From DATLLN01 sp963809205 (GTDB lineage: Bacteria > Actinomycetota > Thermoleophilia > Gaiellales > JAICJC01): 64,000 bases of DNA. The notes under the pieces were generated by a model. The model searched no databases, had not been told where the DNA came from, and saw only the letters and a program-made list of their open reading frames with translations. The position numbers were made by a program, and so were the translations under genes. Positions 15,459-23,589 of the stretch are shown one piece after another. The DNA lies in contig CAWEIS010000003.1 of the NCBI GenBank assembly GCA_963809205.1, forward strand, positions 186,001 to 250,000, written 5' to 3'. Position 1 is the first letter of the stretch, and the number at the start of each line of letters is the position of its first letter.

Positions 15459-17227
15459 CCCGGATAGTCGACACCACGCTGCGGCTGCTGTCCCAGCCCC
15501 CGCTTGTCGGGACGCTGTCGACCGCCCGCGTGCTGGAGGTAGCCGAGATCCTGGACGGCGCCGGCTTCGGCGCGCTCGAGGTGACCGGCGGCGGCTGCTT
15601 CGAGGCGGCGGTCAACCGCGGCTCGGAGAGCCCGTGGGAGCGCGTCCGCGCACTCCGCGCCCGGTGTGGCAACACGCCGCTGCAGATGGCGTTGCGCGGC
15701 CGGTTCCTGGTCGGCTCGCGGCCCCTGCCGGACGACCTGGTGCGCCGCTTCATCCTCTGCGCCGCCGAGAGTGGCATCGAGATCTTCCGGCTCCACGACC
15801 CGCTGAACGACGTCGAGAACCTGGCCTCGGCTGCGGCCGCGGTGCGCGAGGCGGGGCGCACGCTGTACGCCGGCCTGGCGTTCTCGGGCGCGATGCCCAA
15901 CCTGCCGCGGGTGCTGGACAAGGCCCGCCGCCTGGCCGAGCTGGGCGCCGACCACGTGCTGCTGCACGATCCGGCGGGCGCGCTCGATCCGGGCACCTGC
16001 GACAAGGTGATCAACGAGCTGCGCGAGGCCGCCGGCATCCCGGTCGGCCTCTACTGCCAGGGCACCGGCGGCAACGCGATGGCGATGGCGATCGAGTCCG
16101 CGCAGCACGGCGCCGAGCCGATCGCCGCCGCGTGCTATCCGGTCGCCTGGACGCTGCACCGGGTGGCCGCCGAGGTGCTGTGCGAAGGGCTGACCGGCCT
16201 CGGCATCGAGCACGGAGTGGACGTCGACCAGGTATGGCGCGCCTCCCGCTTCATCGATGAGCACGTCACGTCGCAGATGCCGGCGCCGCCGATTCCGCCG
16301 CGGATCACGCTGCGTACAGCGTTCAACCGGGTGCCGGTAGGCATGGTTGCCGAGCTCGACGCGCGGCTGCGCTACCTGGGGGCGCCCGACCGGCTGGACG
16401 AGGTGCTCGACGAGATCAAGCAGGTGCGGATGGACTGCGGCATGCCGCCGCTGGCCCAGCCGGTGGGCGGCATCCTGGCCGCCCAGGCCGTGCTCCACGT
16501 GCTGTCCGCGCGCCGCTGGGCCGAGGTCTCGGACGAGATGCGCGACTACCTGTCGGGCGTGTACGGCACGCCGCCCTACGAGCTGTCAGCCGAGGCGGCG
16601 GCGTTCGCCGTCGAGCCGCCCGCGCCGGAGTCGATCGACCTCGATCGCATGCGCGCCGAGGGCATCGCCGCCAGCGAGGAAGACCTCCTATTGGTCGCGC
16701 TGTTCGGCGAGGAGGCCAACCGGCTGCTGGAGGCGCTGCGCGGCCGTACTGACCGCGACGACACGCAGACGGACGGCGGGTTCGACCGCGGTGAGGCGGC
16801 GCGCATCCGCGAGCTGATCGACATGGTCGAGACGTCGGGCGTGGGGGAGCTGACGATCGAGGATCATGGCGTCAAGATCACGGTGCGCCGGCAGGACGAC
16901 CGCCAGCCCGCCACGGCGCCGGTGCCCGTCGCCGCCGTCGAGGAGGCCGAACCGGCCGCCGAGCCCCCGCCGGCATCGGTGTCGACGGTGATCAAGATCG
17001 AGTCGCCGATGGTCGGCACGTTCTACCGGTCGCCGTCTCCGACGGCGGACGCCTTCGTCGCCGAGGGCGACCGCGTCGAGGTCGGGCAGACGCTGTGCGT
17101 GCTCGAGGCGATGAAGCTGTTCAACGAGTTCAAGTCGGAGCACGCCGGCGTGATCCGGGGCGTCCTGGTCGACAACGCCCAGCCCGTCGAGTACGGCCAG
17201 CCGCTGTTCGAGCTCGAGCCCGCCTGA
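15455..17227 (+). CDS. Degenerate carboxyltransferase domain fused to biotin carboxyl carrier protein
   Basis: A 590-residue fusion. Residues 1 to about 420 align along their length with the carboxyltransferase of oxaloacetate decarboxylase alpha / pyruvate carboxylase (SPWERVRALRARCGNTPLQM, RFILCAAESGIEIFRLHD, then the PYC_OADA region). From about residue 450 the protein matches AccB: IRELIDMVETSGVGELTIED, a Pro/Ala linker and a biotinyl domain with EAMKL (Lys554). The metal ligands of active carboxyltransferases are all changed: the Asp after DTTLR is Leu11, the carbamylated Lys is His171, and the HxH pair is Tyr200-Cys-Gln202. The biotin carrier should be functional; the transferase domain probably is not a classical metal enzyme. 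Overlaps efp (GTGA), followed by accC. Confidence 0.85.
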   Translation: MTRIVDTTLRLLSQPPLVGTLSTARVLEVAEILDGAGFGALEVTGGGCFEAAVNRGSESPWERVRALRARCGNTPLQMALRGRFLVGSRPLPDDLVRRFILCAAESGIEIFRLHDPLNDVENLASAAAAVREAGRTLYAGLAFSGAMPNLPRVLDKARRLAELGADHVLLHDPAGALDPGTCDKVINELREAAGIPVGLYCQGTGGNAMAMAIESAQHGAEPIAAACYPVAWTLHRVAAEVLCEGLTGLGIEHGVDVDQVWRASRFIDEHVTSQMPAPPIPPRITLRTAFNRVPVGMVAELDARLRYLGAPDRLDEVLDEIKQVRMDCGMPPLAQPVGGILAAQAVLHVLSARRWAEVSDEMRDYLSGVYGTPPYELSAEAAAFAVEPPAPESIDLDRMRAEGIAASEEDLLLVALFGEEANRLLEALRGRTDRDDTQTDGGFDRGEAARIRELIDMVETSGVGELTIEDHGVKITVRRQDDRQPATAPVPVAAVEEAEPAAEPPPASVSTVIKIESPMVGTFYRSPSPTADAFVAEGDRVEVGQTLCVLEAMKLFNEFKSEHAGVIRGVLVDNAQPVEYGQPLFELEPA

Positions 17228-17231
17228 GGCC

Positions 17232-18602
17232 GTGCTCGAGCGGGTGCTGATCGCGAACCGCGGGGAGGCAGCGGTGCGGCTCGTCCGCGCGTGCCACGAC
17301 CTGGGGATCGAGGCGGTGGCGGTCTACTCGACCGCCGACCGTGAGGGCCTCTGGGTGCGGCTCGCCGACCGCGCCGTGTGCGTCGGTCCGCACCCTCCGG
17401 GCGAGAGCTACCTGAACGTGCCCAACCTGATCGCCGCGGCCGAGACCACCGGCTGCGAAGCCGTCCACCCGGGATGGGGCTTCCTCGCCGAGAACGCCGA
17501 CTTCGTTCGCGCCTGTCAGGACAACGACCTCGTGTTCGTCGGCCCCGGGCCGGAGGCGATCGAGATGATGGGCGACAAGAGCACGGCCAAGCGGACGATG
17601 CGCGACGCCGGCGTGCCGCTGGTGCCCGGCAGCGCCGACCGCCTCTCGGGCGCCGACGAGGCGCGGGAGCTGGCGGAGAGCGTCGGCTACCCGGTGCTGC
17701 TGAAGGCCGCGGCCGGCGGCGGTGGCCGTGGCATGCGCCTTGTGCATGCGCCGGACGAGCTGGAGGAGGCGTTCCGCACGGCGTCCGCCGAGGCCCAGGG
17801 GGCGTTCGGGGACGGCGGCATGTACCTGGAGAAGGCCGTGGTCGAGCCGCGGCACGTCGAGATGCAGGTGCTGGCCGACGCCGCCGGCGGAGTGCTGGTG
17901 CTGGGCGAGCGCGACTGCTCGATCCAGCGCCGCCACCAGAAGCTGATCGAGGAGGGGCCCTCGCCGGCGCTCGACCCTGAGACCCGGTCGCAGATGGCGG
18001 CCGCCGCGGAGCTGGCGTGCCGGGCCTGCAGCTACGTCAACGCCGGAACGGTCGAGTTCCTGCTGGACGCCGAGGGCCGGTTCTTCTTCATCGAGATGAA
18101 CACGCGGCTGCAGGTCGAGCACCCGGTGTCGGAGCTGCTGACCGGCGTCGACATCGCCTGCTGGCAGCTGCGGATCGCGGGCGGCGAGTCGCTGCCGGCG
18201 ACCGGCCTGGCACCGCTGCGCGGCCATGCGATCGAGTTCCGGATCAACTGCGAGGACCCGCGCCGCGGGTTCATGCCCGCAGCCGGCACCGTCACGCACC
18301 TGGCGCCGCCACTCGGGCCTGGCGTACGGTTCGACACTCATGCCTACGAGGGGTACCGCGTGCCGCCGTTCTACGACTCGATGCTGGCGAAGCTGATCGT
18401 CCACGGCAGCGACCGAGCCGAGGCGCTGAGCCGCGCCCGCCGGGCGCTGGGCGAGCTCGAGATCGAGGGCGTCGCGACCACACGTGAGCTGTTCCTGGAG
18501 ATCATCGAGGAACCGGCGTTCGCGGCCGGCCGCTACACGACCGCGTACCTCGAGCAGGCCGGGCCGTCGCTGGCCTCGCTGTCGGCACAGGCGGTCGCAT
18601 GA
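17232..18602 (+). CDS. accC: Biotin carboxylase
   Basis: ATP-dependent carboxylation of carrier-bound biotin, first half-reaction of acyl-CoA or pyruvate carboxylases. 456 residues: preATP-grasp domain (RVLIANRGEAAVRLVRAC), ATP-grasp with KAAAGGGGRGM, catalytic EMNTRLQVEHPVSE near residue 288, and the biotin-carboxylase C domain with RINCEDP. GTG start four bases after the BCCP fusion, its obvious partner. No accA/accD-type or acyl-CoA transferase subunit is encoded in the window. Confidence 0.94.
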   Translation: MLERVLIANRGEAAVRLVRACHDLGIEAVAVYSTADREGLWVRLADRAVCVGPHPPGESYLNVPNLIAAAETTGCEAVHPGWGFLAENADFVRACQDNDLVFVGPGPEAIEMMGDKSTAKRTMRDAGVPLVPGSADRLSGADEARELAESVGYPVLLKAAAGGGGRGMRLVHAPDELEEAFRTASAEAQGAFGDGGMYLEKAVVEPRHVEMQVLADAAGGVLVLGERDCSIQRRHQKLIEEGPSPALDPETRSQMAAAAELACRACSYVNAGTVEFLLDAEGRFFFIEMNTRLQVEHPVSELLTGVDIACWQLRIAGGESLPATGLAPLRGHAIEFRINCEDPRRGFMPAAGTVTHLAPPLGPGVRFDTHAYEGYRVPPFYDSMLAKLIVHGSDRAEALSRARRALGELEIEGVATTRELFLEIIEEPAFAAGRYTTAYLEQAGPSLASLSAQAVA

Positions 18603-18940
18603 GCCTGCGGGTGCGCGGCGCGGTGCTCTCGGACGACGCGGTGGTGTCGATCGTGCGGGGCGCCGTGGCGACCATCGAGGGCGCCCGGCTCGACCGCCCC
18701 AGCCGGATCGCCCGCGTGCTGCCCGGCCGGCGAGGCGCTGTCGAGTGGCGCACAGACGGCGACGGCATCCGCTTCGACGTGGACGTGGCCGTGGTCTACG
18801 GGCTGCCGCTTCCGGGCACCGCCGAGCGGGTGCGCGGGAGCGTCGCCTCGGCGATCGGCTCGATGACCGGCCTGCACGTCCGCGCGGTCGACGTGACGGT
18901 CACCGGCCTCGACCGCACGGAGCCGGGGGACCGGCCGTGA
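18599..18940 (+). CDS. Asp23/Gls24 family protein
   Basis: 113 residues. The core fold motifs VVSIVRGAVATIEGARL, VDVAVVYGLPLPGTAERVRGSVASAIGSMTG and VRAVDVTVTGLD match Asp23/Gls24, a family tied to envelope stress in Gram-positive bacteria. ATGA overlap with accC and GTGA overlap with nusB place it in the same transcript; Asp23 next to nusB is common in Firmicutes and Actinobacteria. Confidence 0.85.
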   Translation: MSLRVRGAVLSDDAVVSIVRGAVATIEGARLDRPSRIARVLPGRRGAVEWRTDGDGIRFDVDVAVVYGLPLPGTAERVRGSVASAIGSMTGLHVRAVDVTVTGLDRTEPGDRP

Positions 18941-19338
18941 GCCGCCGTGAGGAGCGGCGGGCGGCGGCGTTCCTGCTGTACCAGCGCGACCTGCTGGACA
19001 GCCCGTTCCCGGAGCTGTACGCGGCGTACGAGCGGGACAACGGATCACCGGTGTCCCCGTTCTCGCGGGAGCAGGCAGAGGGTGCGTGGGACGAGCGCGG
19101 CGACCTCGATCGGCTGATCGACTCGGCGGCGGCCGGCTGGAGCGCCGACCGGATGGCGGTGCTGGAGCGAAACGTGCTGCGGCTGGCGGTCCACGAGCTG
19201 CGCACCGGGGAGGTGCCGCCGGCGGTGGCGATCGACGAGGCGGTGTCGCTGGCCAAGCGGTACGCGTCCCCCGAGGCCGCATCGCTCGTGAATGGGATAC
19301 TGGGGAACATCGCCCGAACCGAGGGGGTGGGGACATGA
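18937..19338 (+). CDS. nusB: Transcription antitermination factor NusB
   Basis: An RNA-binding helical protein that forms the boxA complex with NusE for rRNA antitermination. 133 residues: RREERRAAAFLLYQRDLL at the N-terminus and the C-terminal signature AIDEAVSLAKRYASPEAASLVNGILGNIA. The GTG start lies in a GTGA overlap with the Asp23 gene. The stop overlaps the next small gene (ATGA). Confidence 0.93.
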   Translation: MSRREERRAAAFLLYQRDLLDSPFPELYAAYERDNGSPVSPFSREQAEGAWDERGDLDRLIDSAAAGWSADRMAVLERNVLRLAVHELRTGEVPPAVAIDEAVSLAKRYASPEAASLVNGILGNIARTEGVGT

Positions 19339-19520
19339 CCGAGCAGATCGAAGGACTGACGGCCGAGATCGCCGACCTGCGCGCCCGGCTGGAGCGCGAG
19401 AATCTCGACGCCGACGCGGCAACCGAGGTGCTGGAGCGGATCACCGCGCTCGCCCAGCGGGCGCTGGACGAGGTGGAGCGGCAGGCCGGGGAGCTCGAAC
19501 AGCGGCAGCCGTCGACCTGA
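19335..19520 (+). CDS. xseB: Exodeoxyribonuclease VII small subunit-like protein
   Basis: Only 61 residues, almost entirely a predicted two-helix coiled coil (LTAEIADLRARLE, then AATEVLERITALAQRALDEVERQ). Length, helical pattern and position just before ispA fit XseB, but the match is weak because the family is short and low in complexity. The large subunit gene is not in this window. ATGA overlap with nusB, and the stop overlaps the presumed CTG start of ispA. Confidence 0.55.
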   Translation: MTEQIEGLTAEIADLRARLERENLDADAATEVLERITALAQRALDEVERQAGELEQRQPST

Positions 19521-20293
19521 TCGAGGAGTACCTGCGGGGCATCTCCGGCTCGGCCCTGCCGGAGCTGGATGAGGCGATCCGCTACTCGCTGCTGTCCGGC
19601 GGCAAGCGCGTGCGGCCGCGCCTGTGCCTGGCCGCGGCGCGGGCGGCCGGTGCCGAGCCCCGCGATGCGCTGCCCGCGGCCGCCGCGCTGGAGATGGTGC
19701 ACGCCTTCTCGCTCGTCCACGACGACCTGCCGGCGCTCGACGACGACGACGAGCGGCGCGGCCAGCCGACCAGCCACGTCCGGTTCGGCGAGGCCGTGGC
19801 GGTGCTGGTGGGAGATGCGCTGCTGAACGGCGCGCTGCGGCTGGTCGCCGAGCGCCTCGACGGCCCGGCCGAGGTGCGGCTGGCGGTGACCTCGGAGCTG
19901 GCGCGCGGGGTGGCCGGGATGATCGACGGGCAGTACCTCGACGTGACCGCCGCCGGCCTGCCCGGCGAGCAGGAGCTGATCCGCATCCACCGGCTCAAGA
20001 CCGGCGCCCTGATCGAGGCGTCCGTGGTGTGCGGCGCGCTGGTCGCCCGCGCCGAGCCGGCGCCGTTCCGCGCATACGGCGCCGAGCTGGGACTGCTGTT
20101 CCAGATCGTGGATGACATCCTGGACGAGGGCGGCGACGGCGAGCCGAGCTACGTGAACACGCTGGGCATGGAGCGCGCGCGGGCGCTGGCCGAGCAGTCG
20201 CACGCCCGTGCCGACGAGCTGCTGGCAGCAATCGGGGGCGACACGGCGGAGCTGGCCGGCCTCACCGAGATGGTCGCCACCCGGACGGCCTGA
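19517..20293 (+). CDS. ispA: Polyprenyl diphosphate synthase (IspA-type)
   Basis: Chain elongation of isoprenoid diphosphates (FPP or GGPP) for quinones, lipid carriers or carotenoids. Motifs: LLSGGKRVRPRL, first Asp-rich motif HDDLPALDDDDERRG, second FQIVDDILDEGG. Residue count from the likely start is 258. No ATG, GTG or TTG lies between the xseB-like reading frame and the family N-terminus; the best candidate is CTG at 19517, which forms a CTGA overlap with the upstream stop and begins LIEEYLRG. An upstream start would give a long non-homologous extension. Confidence 0.9.
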   Translation: MIEEYLRGISGSALPELDEAIRYSLLSGGKRVRPRLCLAAARAAGAEPRDALPAAAALEMVHAFSLVHDDLPALDDDDERRGQPTSHVRFGEAVAVLVGDALLNGALRLVAERLDGPAEVRLAVTSELARGVAGMIDGQYLDVTAAGLPGEQELIRIHRLKTGALIEASVVCGALVARAEPAPFRAYGAELGLLFQIVDDILDEGGDGEPSYVNTLGMERARALAEQSHARADELLAAIGGDTAELAGLTEMVATRTA

Positions 20294-21090
20294 TGGCCCG
20301 CCGGCGCCTCGACGTCCGGGTCGCGGAGCTGGGGCTGGCCGAGTCCCGCAGCCGCGCCCAGGCGCTGGTGATGGCGGGACGGGTGACGGTCGACGGCGCG
20401 GTCGTCGACAAGGCGGGCACGCCGGTCGGCGACGACCAGGTGGTCGAGGTGGCCGCGCCGCCGAGGTATGTGTCGCGCGGGGGCGAGAAGCTGGAGACGG
20501 CGCTTCGCACGTTCGAGATCGACGTGACGGGCGAGCGCTGCATCGACGTCGGCGCGTCCACCGGTGGGTTCACCGACTGCCTGCTGCAGCACGGGGCGGA
20601 GCACGTGATCGCCGTGGACGTCGGCCGCGCGCAGCTGCACGAGCGGCTGCGGCTGGATCCGCGGGTGACCGCGCTGGACGGCGTCAACGCGCGCAGCCTT
20701 GTGCCGGATCTGCTGCCGTATCGCGCAGGGTTTGTCACGGCTGACGTGTCGTTCATCTCGCTGCGGACGGTGCTGCCGGCGGTCGTCGGCTGCCTGGCCG
20801 AGCGATGGCGGGGCGTCGTGCTGGTCAAGCCCCAGTTCGAGGCCGGCCGCGATCGCGTCCGCAAGGGCGTCGTCCGCGAGCCTGAGGTGCACGCCGAGGT
20901 GCTGCACGACGTCGCCTCGGCGGCTCGTGCGCTCGGCGTGATCGTCCTCGGAGTGTGCGATTCTTCCCTCCCCGGCCCCGCCGGCAACCGCGAGTTCCTG
21001 ATGGAGCTCGCGTCGGAGGGCCATCCGCAGACGACCGATCAGGATGTCGACCTCGACCGAGCAATCAGGCACGCCGTCGGATCCCGCTGA
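20293..21090 (+). CDS. tlyA: TlyA family 2'-O-methyltransferase / haemolysin-like
   Basis: 265 residues: an S4 RNA-binding domain (RLDVRVAELGLAESRSRAQALVMAG) followed by an FtsJ-like SAM methyltransferase with SRGGEKLETAL, DVGASTGGFTDCLLQHGA and VKPQFEAGR. The mycobacterial homologue methylates 16S and 23S rRNA and determines capreomycin sensitivity. TGATG junction with ispA. ispA-tlyA-nadK-recN is a conserved order in Gram-positive bacteria. Confidence 0.92.
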   Translation: MARRRLDVRVAELGLAESRSRAQALVMAGRVTVDGAVVDKAGTPVGDDQVVEVAAPPRYVSRGGEKLETALRTFEIDVTGERCIDVGASTGGFTDCLLQHGAEHVIAVDVGRAQLHERLRLDPRVTALDGVNARSLVPDLLPYRAGFVTADVSFISLRTVLPAVVGCLAERWRGVVLVKPQFEAGRDRVRKGVVREPEVHAEVLHDVASAARALGVIVLGVCDSSLPGPAGNREFLMELASEGHPQTTDQDVDLDRAIRHAVGSR

Positions 21091-21100
21091 GGCGCGGCCC

Positions 21101-21868
21101 GTGACGCGGGTGGCCGTGGTCACCCATGGGCGGCCGGACCGGATCGGCGACGCGCTGGAGCGCCTGGGCCGGGTGTGCGCCGAGCACGGGGCCGAGATCG
21201 TCGACGACGCCGATGCGGAGCTGGCTGTGGTGCTGGGCGGCGACGGCACGACGCTGCGGGCGCTCCACCGGTTCCTGGGCACACCCGTGCCGTGCCTGGG
21301 CGTCAACTTCGGCCGCGTCGGGTTCCTGACCAGCGTCGACGGCGCGCACCTCGAGGATGGGGTGGCGAAGGCGCTGACCGGGCGCTACGAGGTGGTCGAA
21401 CTGCCGACCCTGGCCGCCGCGGACGGCGAGACTGTCGGCGTCAACGACATCGTCCTGTCCAGCGGGATCCTCGGGCGGATGGTGATCGTGCGGTGGTTCG
21501 TCGACGGCGCCCCGATGGGTGAGCTGGGCTGCGACGGCGCGATCCTGGCCACGCCCACCGGCTCGACGGCGTACAACCTCTCGGCCGGCGGCCCGGTGAT
21601 GGCGTGGGGGACGGACGCCTTCGTCATCTCGTTCGTCTCGCCGCACTCGCTGCACGCCCGCTCGATGGTGCTCGGCCGCGGCCACCTCGTGGAGATCGAC
21701 AACGCGACGGTCGACGTCCCGATCAAGGTGATCGTGGACGGCCACTCGATGCGCGAGGTGCCACCCGGGGGCCGCGTCGCCGTGCGGCTGGGGGACGAGT
21801 GGGCGCGCCTGGCGCGGGTCGAAGGCACGTCGTTCTTCAGCAGGTATCGCGAGACGTTCTCGTCGTAG
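21101..21868 (+). CDS. nadK: NAD kinase
   Basis: Phosphorylates NAD to NADP. The signature LGGDGTTLRA, NFGRVGFLT and ATPTGSTAYNLSAGGP are all present in 255 residues. I favour the GTG at 21101 because it starts directly with the first strand (TRVAVVTHGRP) and leaves ten bases after tlyA; an in-frame ATG at 21044 would add 19 residues and overlap tlyA by 47 bases. Both are possible. Confidence 0.93.
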   Translation: MTRVAVVTHGRPDRIGDALERLGRVCAEHGAEIVDDADAELAVVLGGDGTTLRALHRFLGTPVPCLGVNFGRVGFLTSVDGAHLEDGVAKALTGRYEVVELPTLAAADGETVGVNDIVLSSGILGRMVIVRWFVDGAPMGELGCDGAILATPTGSTAYNLSAGGPVMAWGTDAFVISFVSPHSLHARSMVLGRGHLVEIDNATVDVPIKVIVDGHSMREVPPGGRVAVRLGDEWARLARVEGTSFFSRYRETFSS

Positions 21869-21872
21869 TGCA

Positions 21873-21883
21873 GGTGTAACACC
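21873..21883. other. 11-base palindrome between nadK and recN
   Basis: GGTGT-A-ACACC, a perfect inverted repeat just after the nadK stop and about 40 bases before recN. It could be an operator half; no second copy was noticed. Confidence 0.25.
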
Positions 21884-21909
21884 GTGGCGTTGCCGTCCAC
21901 CGCGCGAGC

Positions 21910-21915
21910 CATACT
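21910..21915 (+). promoter_or_regulatory. Candidate -10 element of recN
   Basis: CATACT ends nine bases before the recN GTG. No LexA box of the CGAAC-N4-GTTCG type is visible here. Confidence 0.3.
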
Positions 21916-21924
21916 GCAGGGCCC

Positions 21925-23589
21925 GTGTTGCTGCGCCTCCACATCGAGAACCTGGCCCTGATCGAGCACGCCGAGCTGGAGCTCGACCCTGGCCTCAACG
22001 TGCTCACCGGCGAGACCGGCGCCGGCAAGACGATGCTGGCGCAGGCCATCGGGCTGATCGCCGGCGGCCAGCCGGCGGCCGAGATGGTCGGCGTCCACGG
22101 GGACGAGTCGTACGTCGAGGCGGAGTTCGCTGTGTCCGAGGAGTTCTTCGCCGACGACTCGCTGGAGGCGGTCGCCGCGCTCCGACCGGAGGGCGAGGAG
22201 ACGCTGATCGTCGCCCGCCGGCTCTCGCGCGCCGGCCGCAGCCGCGCGCTGGTCTGGGGCCGGTCGTGCGCCCGCGCCGACCTGCAGGCGATCGGCGAAC
22301 GGCTGCTGGAGATCTCGTCGCAGCACGAGGCGCGGCGGCTGGCCCGCCCGGGCCACGCGCTCGACCTGCTCGACGACTACGCCGACCTCGGGCCGGCGCG
22401 GCGGGCGATGGCCGAGGCCTGGTCCGGCCTGCGCGCGTGCCGGGCGGAGCTCGAGCGGCAGCGCGAGGCGACGCGCGACGCCGAGCGCCGGCGGGCGGAG
22501 CTGGAGGGGCTGGTCGAGGCCGTCGCAGCCCTGGCGCCGGAGCCGGGTGAGCGCGCCCGGCTGTCGGAGGAGCGGCAGCGGCTGCGCCACCTCGACGACC
22601 TCCGCGCCGCGGCCGGCGATGCGCTGGCGCTGCTCAACCCCGATGACGGCGAGGGCGCGCAGCTGCTGGCCGGCCGTGCGGCGGAGCTGGTGGGCGGCGT
22701 GGAGGAGATCGAGCCCCTGCTGGCGGCCACGGCCGGTGAGCTGCGCGATGTCGGCGAGCGGCTTCAGGAGGCGGCGATCGAGCTGCGGTCGTACCTCGAC
22801 GGACTGGAGGCCGACCCGGCGCGGCTGGACTGGATCGAGGACCGCCTGGCCGCGTTCGGCGAGCTGGAGCGCCGCCACGGGCTGTCGATCGATGGCGTGG
22901 TCGAACTGGCGGCCGACGCGCAGACCGCCCTGCGGCAGCTCGACGGCGACGGCGGGCGGCTGGCCGAGCTGCAGGCCGAGGTCGAGGCCGCGGAGCGCCG
23001 CGCCAGGGCTGCCGCGGCCAAGCTGTCGCGTGCCCGCGCGTCGGCCCTGCCGCGGTTCACGCGCGACGTCGAGGCGGAGCTGGCCGACCTGGGCATGGAG
23101 GACGCGAAGCTCGAGCCTGCGCTGGACACCGCCGACATGGGCGCGCGGGGGACGGACGCGCTGGCGCTGCTGATCGCCGCCAACCCCGGGCTGCCCGCGG
23201 CGCCGCTGTCCCAGACGGCGTCGGGCGGCGAGCTGTCGCGGATCGCGCTGGCCATCCGCGTGGCTGCGCGCAGCGGCGGCGGCCCGTCCACGTTGCTGCT
23301 GGACGAGGTCGATGCCGGGGTCGGCGGCCGCACGGCGAACGCCGTCGGCGAGAAGCTCAAGGCGCTGGCCCGAAGCGCCCAGCTGCTCTGCATCACGCAC
23401 CTGCCGCAGATCGCGGCACAGGCGGACGCCCACTTCCGCGTCGAGAAGCTGCCGGGCGACCCGACGGCGACGCGCATCGTCCGGCTCCGCGACGCCGAGG
23501 TCGTGGACGAGGTCGCGCGGATGCTGGGCGCCGACGAGGGCGACGCGGCCGCGCGCCGTCACGCCCGTGCGATCGTCAAGGCGAGTTGA
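21925..23589 (+). CDS. recN: DNA repair protein RecN
   Basis: SMC-like ATPase acting early in double-strand break repair. 554 residues: N-terminal Walker A GETGAGKT (29-36), a long coiled-coil arm rich in Glu/Arg/Ala, and the C-terminal ABC signature TASGGELSRIALAI with Walker B STLLLDEVDAGVGG. GTG start after a 56-base gap from nadK, so it probably has its own promoter. The 3' end overlaps the convergent cyclase gene by 14 bases. Confidence 0.95.
   Translation: MLLRLHIENLALIEHAELELDPGLNVLTGETGAGKTMLAQAIGLIAGGQPAAEMVGVHGDESYVEAEFAVSEEFFADDSLEAVAALRPEGEETLIVARRLSRAGRSRALVWGRSCARADLQAIGERLLEISSQHEARRLARPGHALDLLDDYADLGPARRAMAEAWSGLRACRAELERQREATRDAERRRAELEGLVEAVAALAPEPGERARLSEERQRLRHLDDLRAAAGDALALLNPDDGEGAQLLAGRAAELVGGVEEIEPLLAATAGELRDVGERLQEAAIELRSYLDGLEADPARLDWIEDRLAAFGELERRHGLSIDGVVELAADAQTALRQLDGDGGRLAELQAEVEAAERRARAAAAKLSRARASALPRFTRDVEAELADLGMEDAKLEPALDTADMGARGTDALALLIAANPGLPAAPLSQTASGGELSRIALAIRVAARSGGGPSTLLLDEVDAGVGGRTANAVGEKLKALARSAQLLCITHLPQIAAQADAHFRVEKLPGDPTATRIVRLRDAEVVDEVARMLGADEGDAAARRHARAIVKAS

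Noticed and set aside
13752..16498. Two long minus-strand frames opposite pepP, efp and the BCCP fusion
   Set aside because: Shadow frames with no recognisable domain; the plus-strand genes carry full catalytic motifs.
15455..17227. Calling this gene plain pyruvate carboxylase subunit B or oxaloacetate decarboxylase alpha
   Set aside because: The fold matches but the metal ligands do not, and the carrier domain has the AccB-type N-terminal region; a plain name would mislead.
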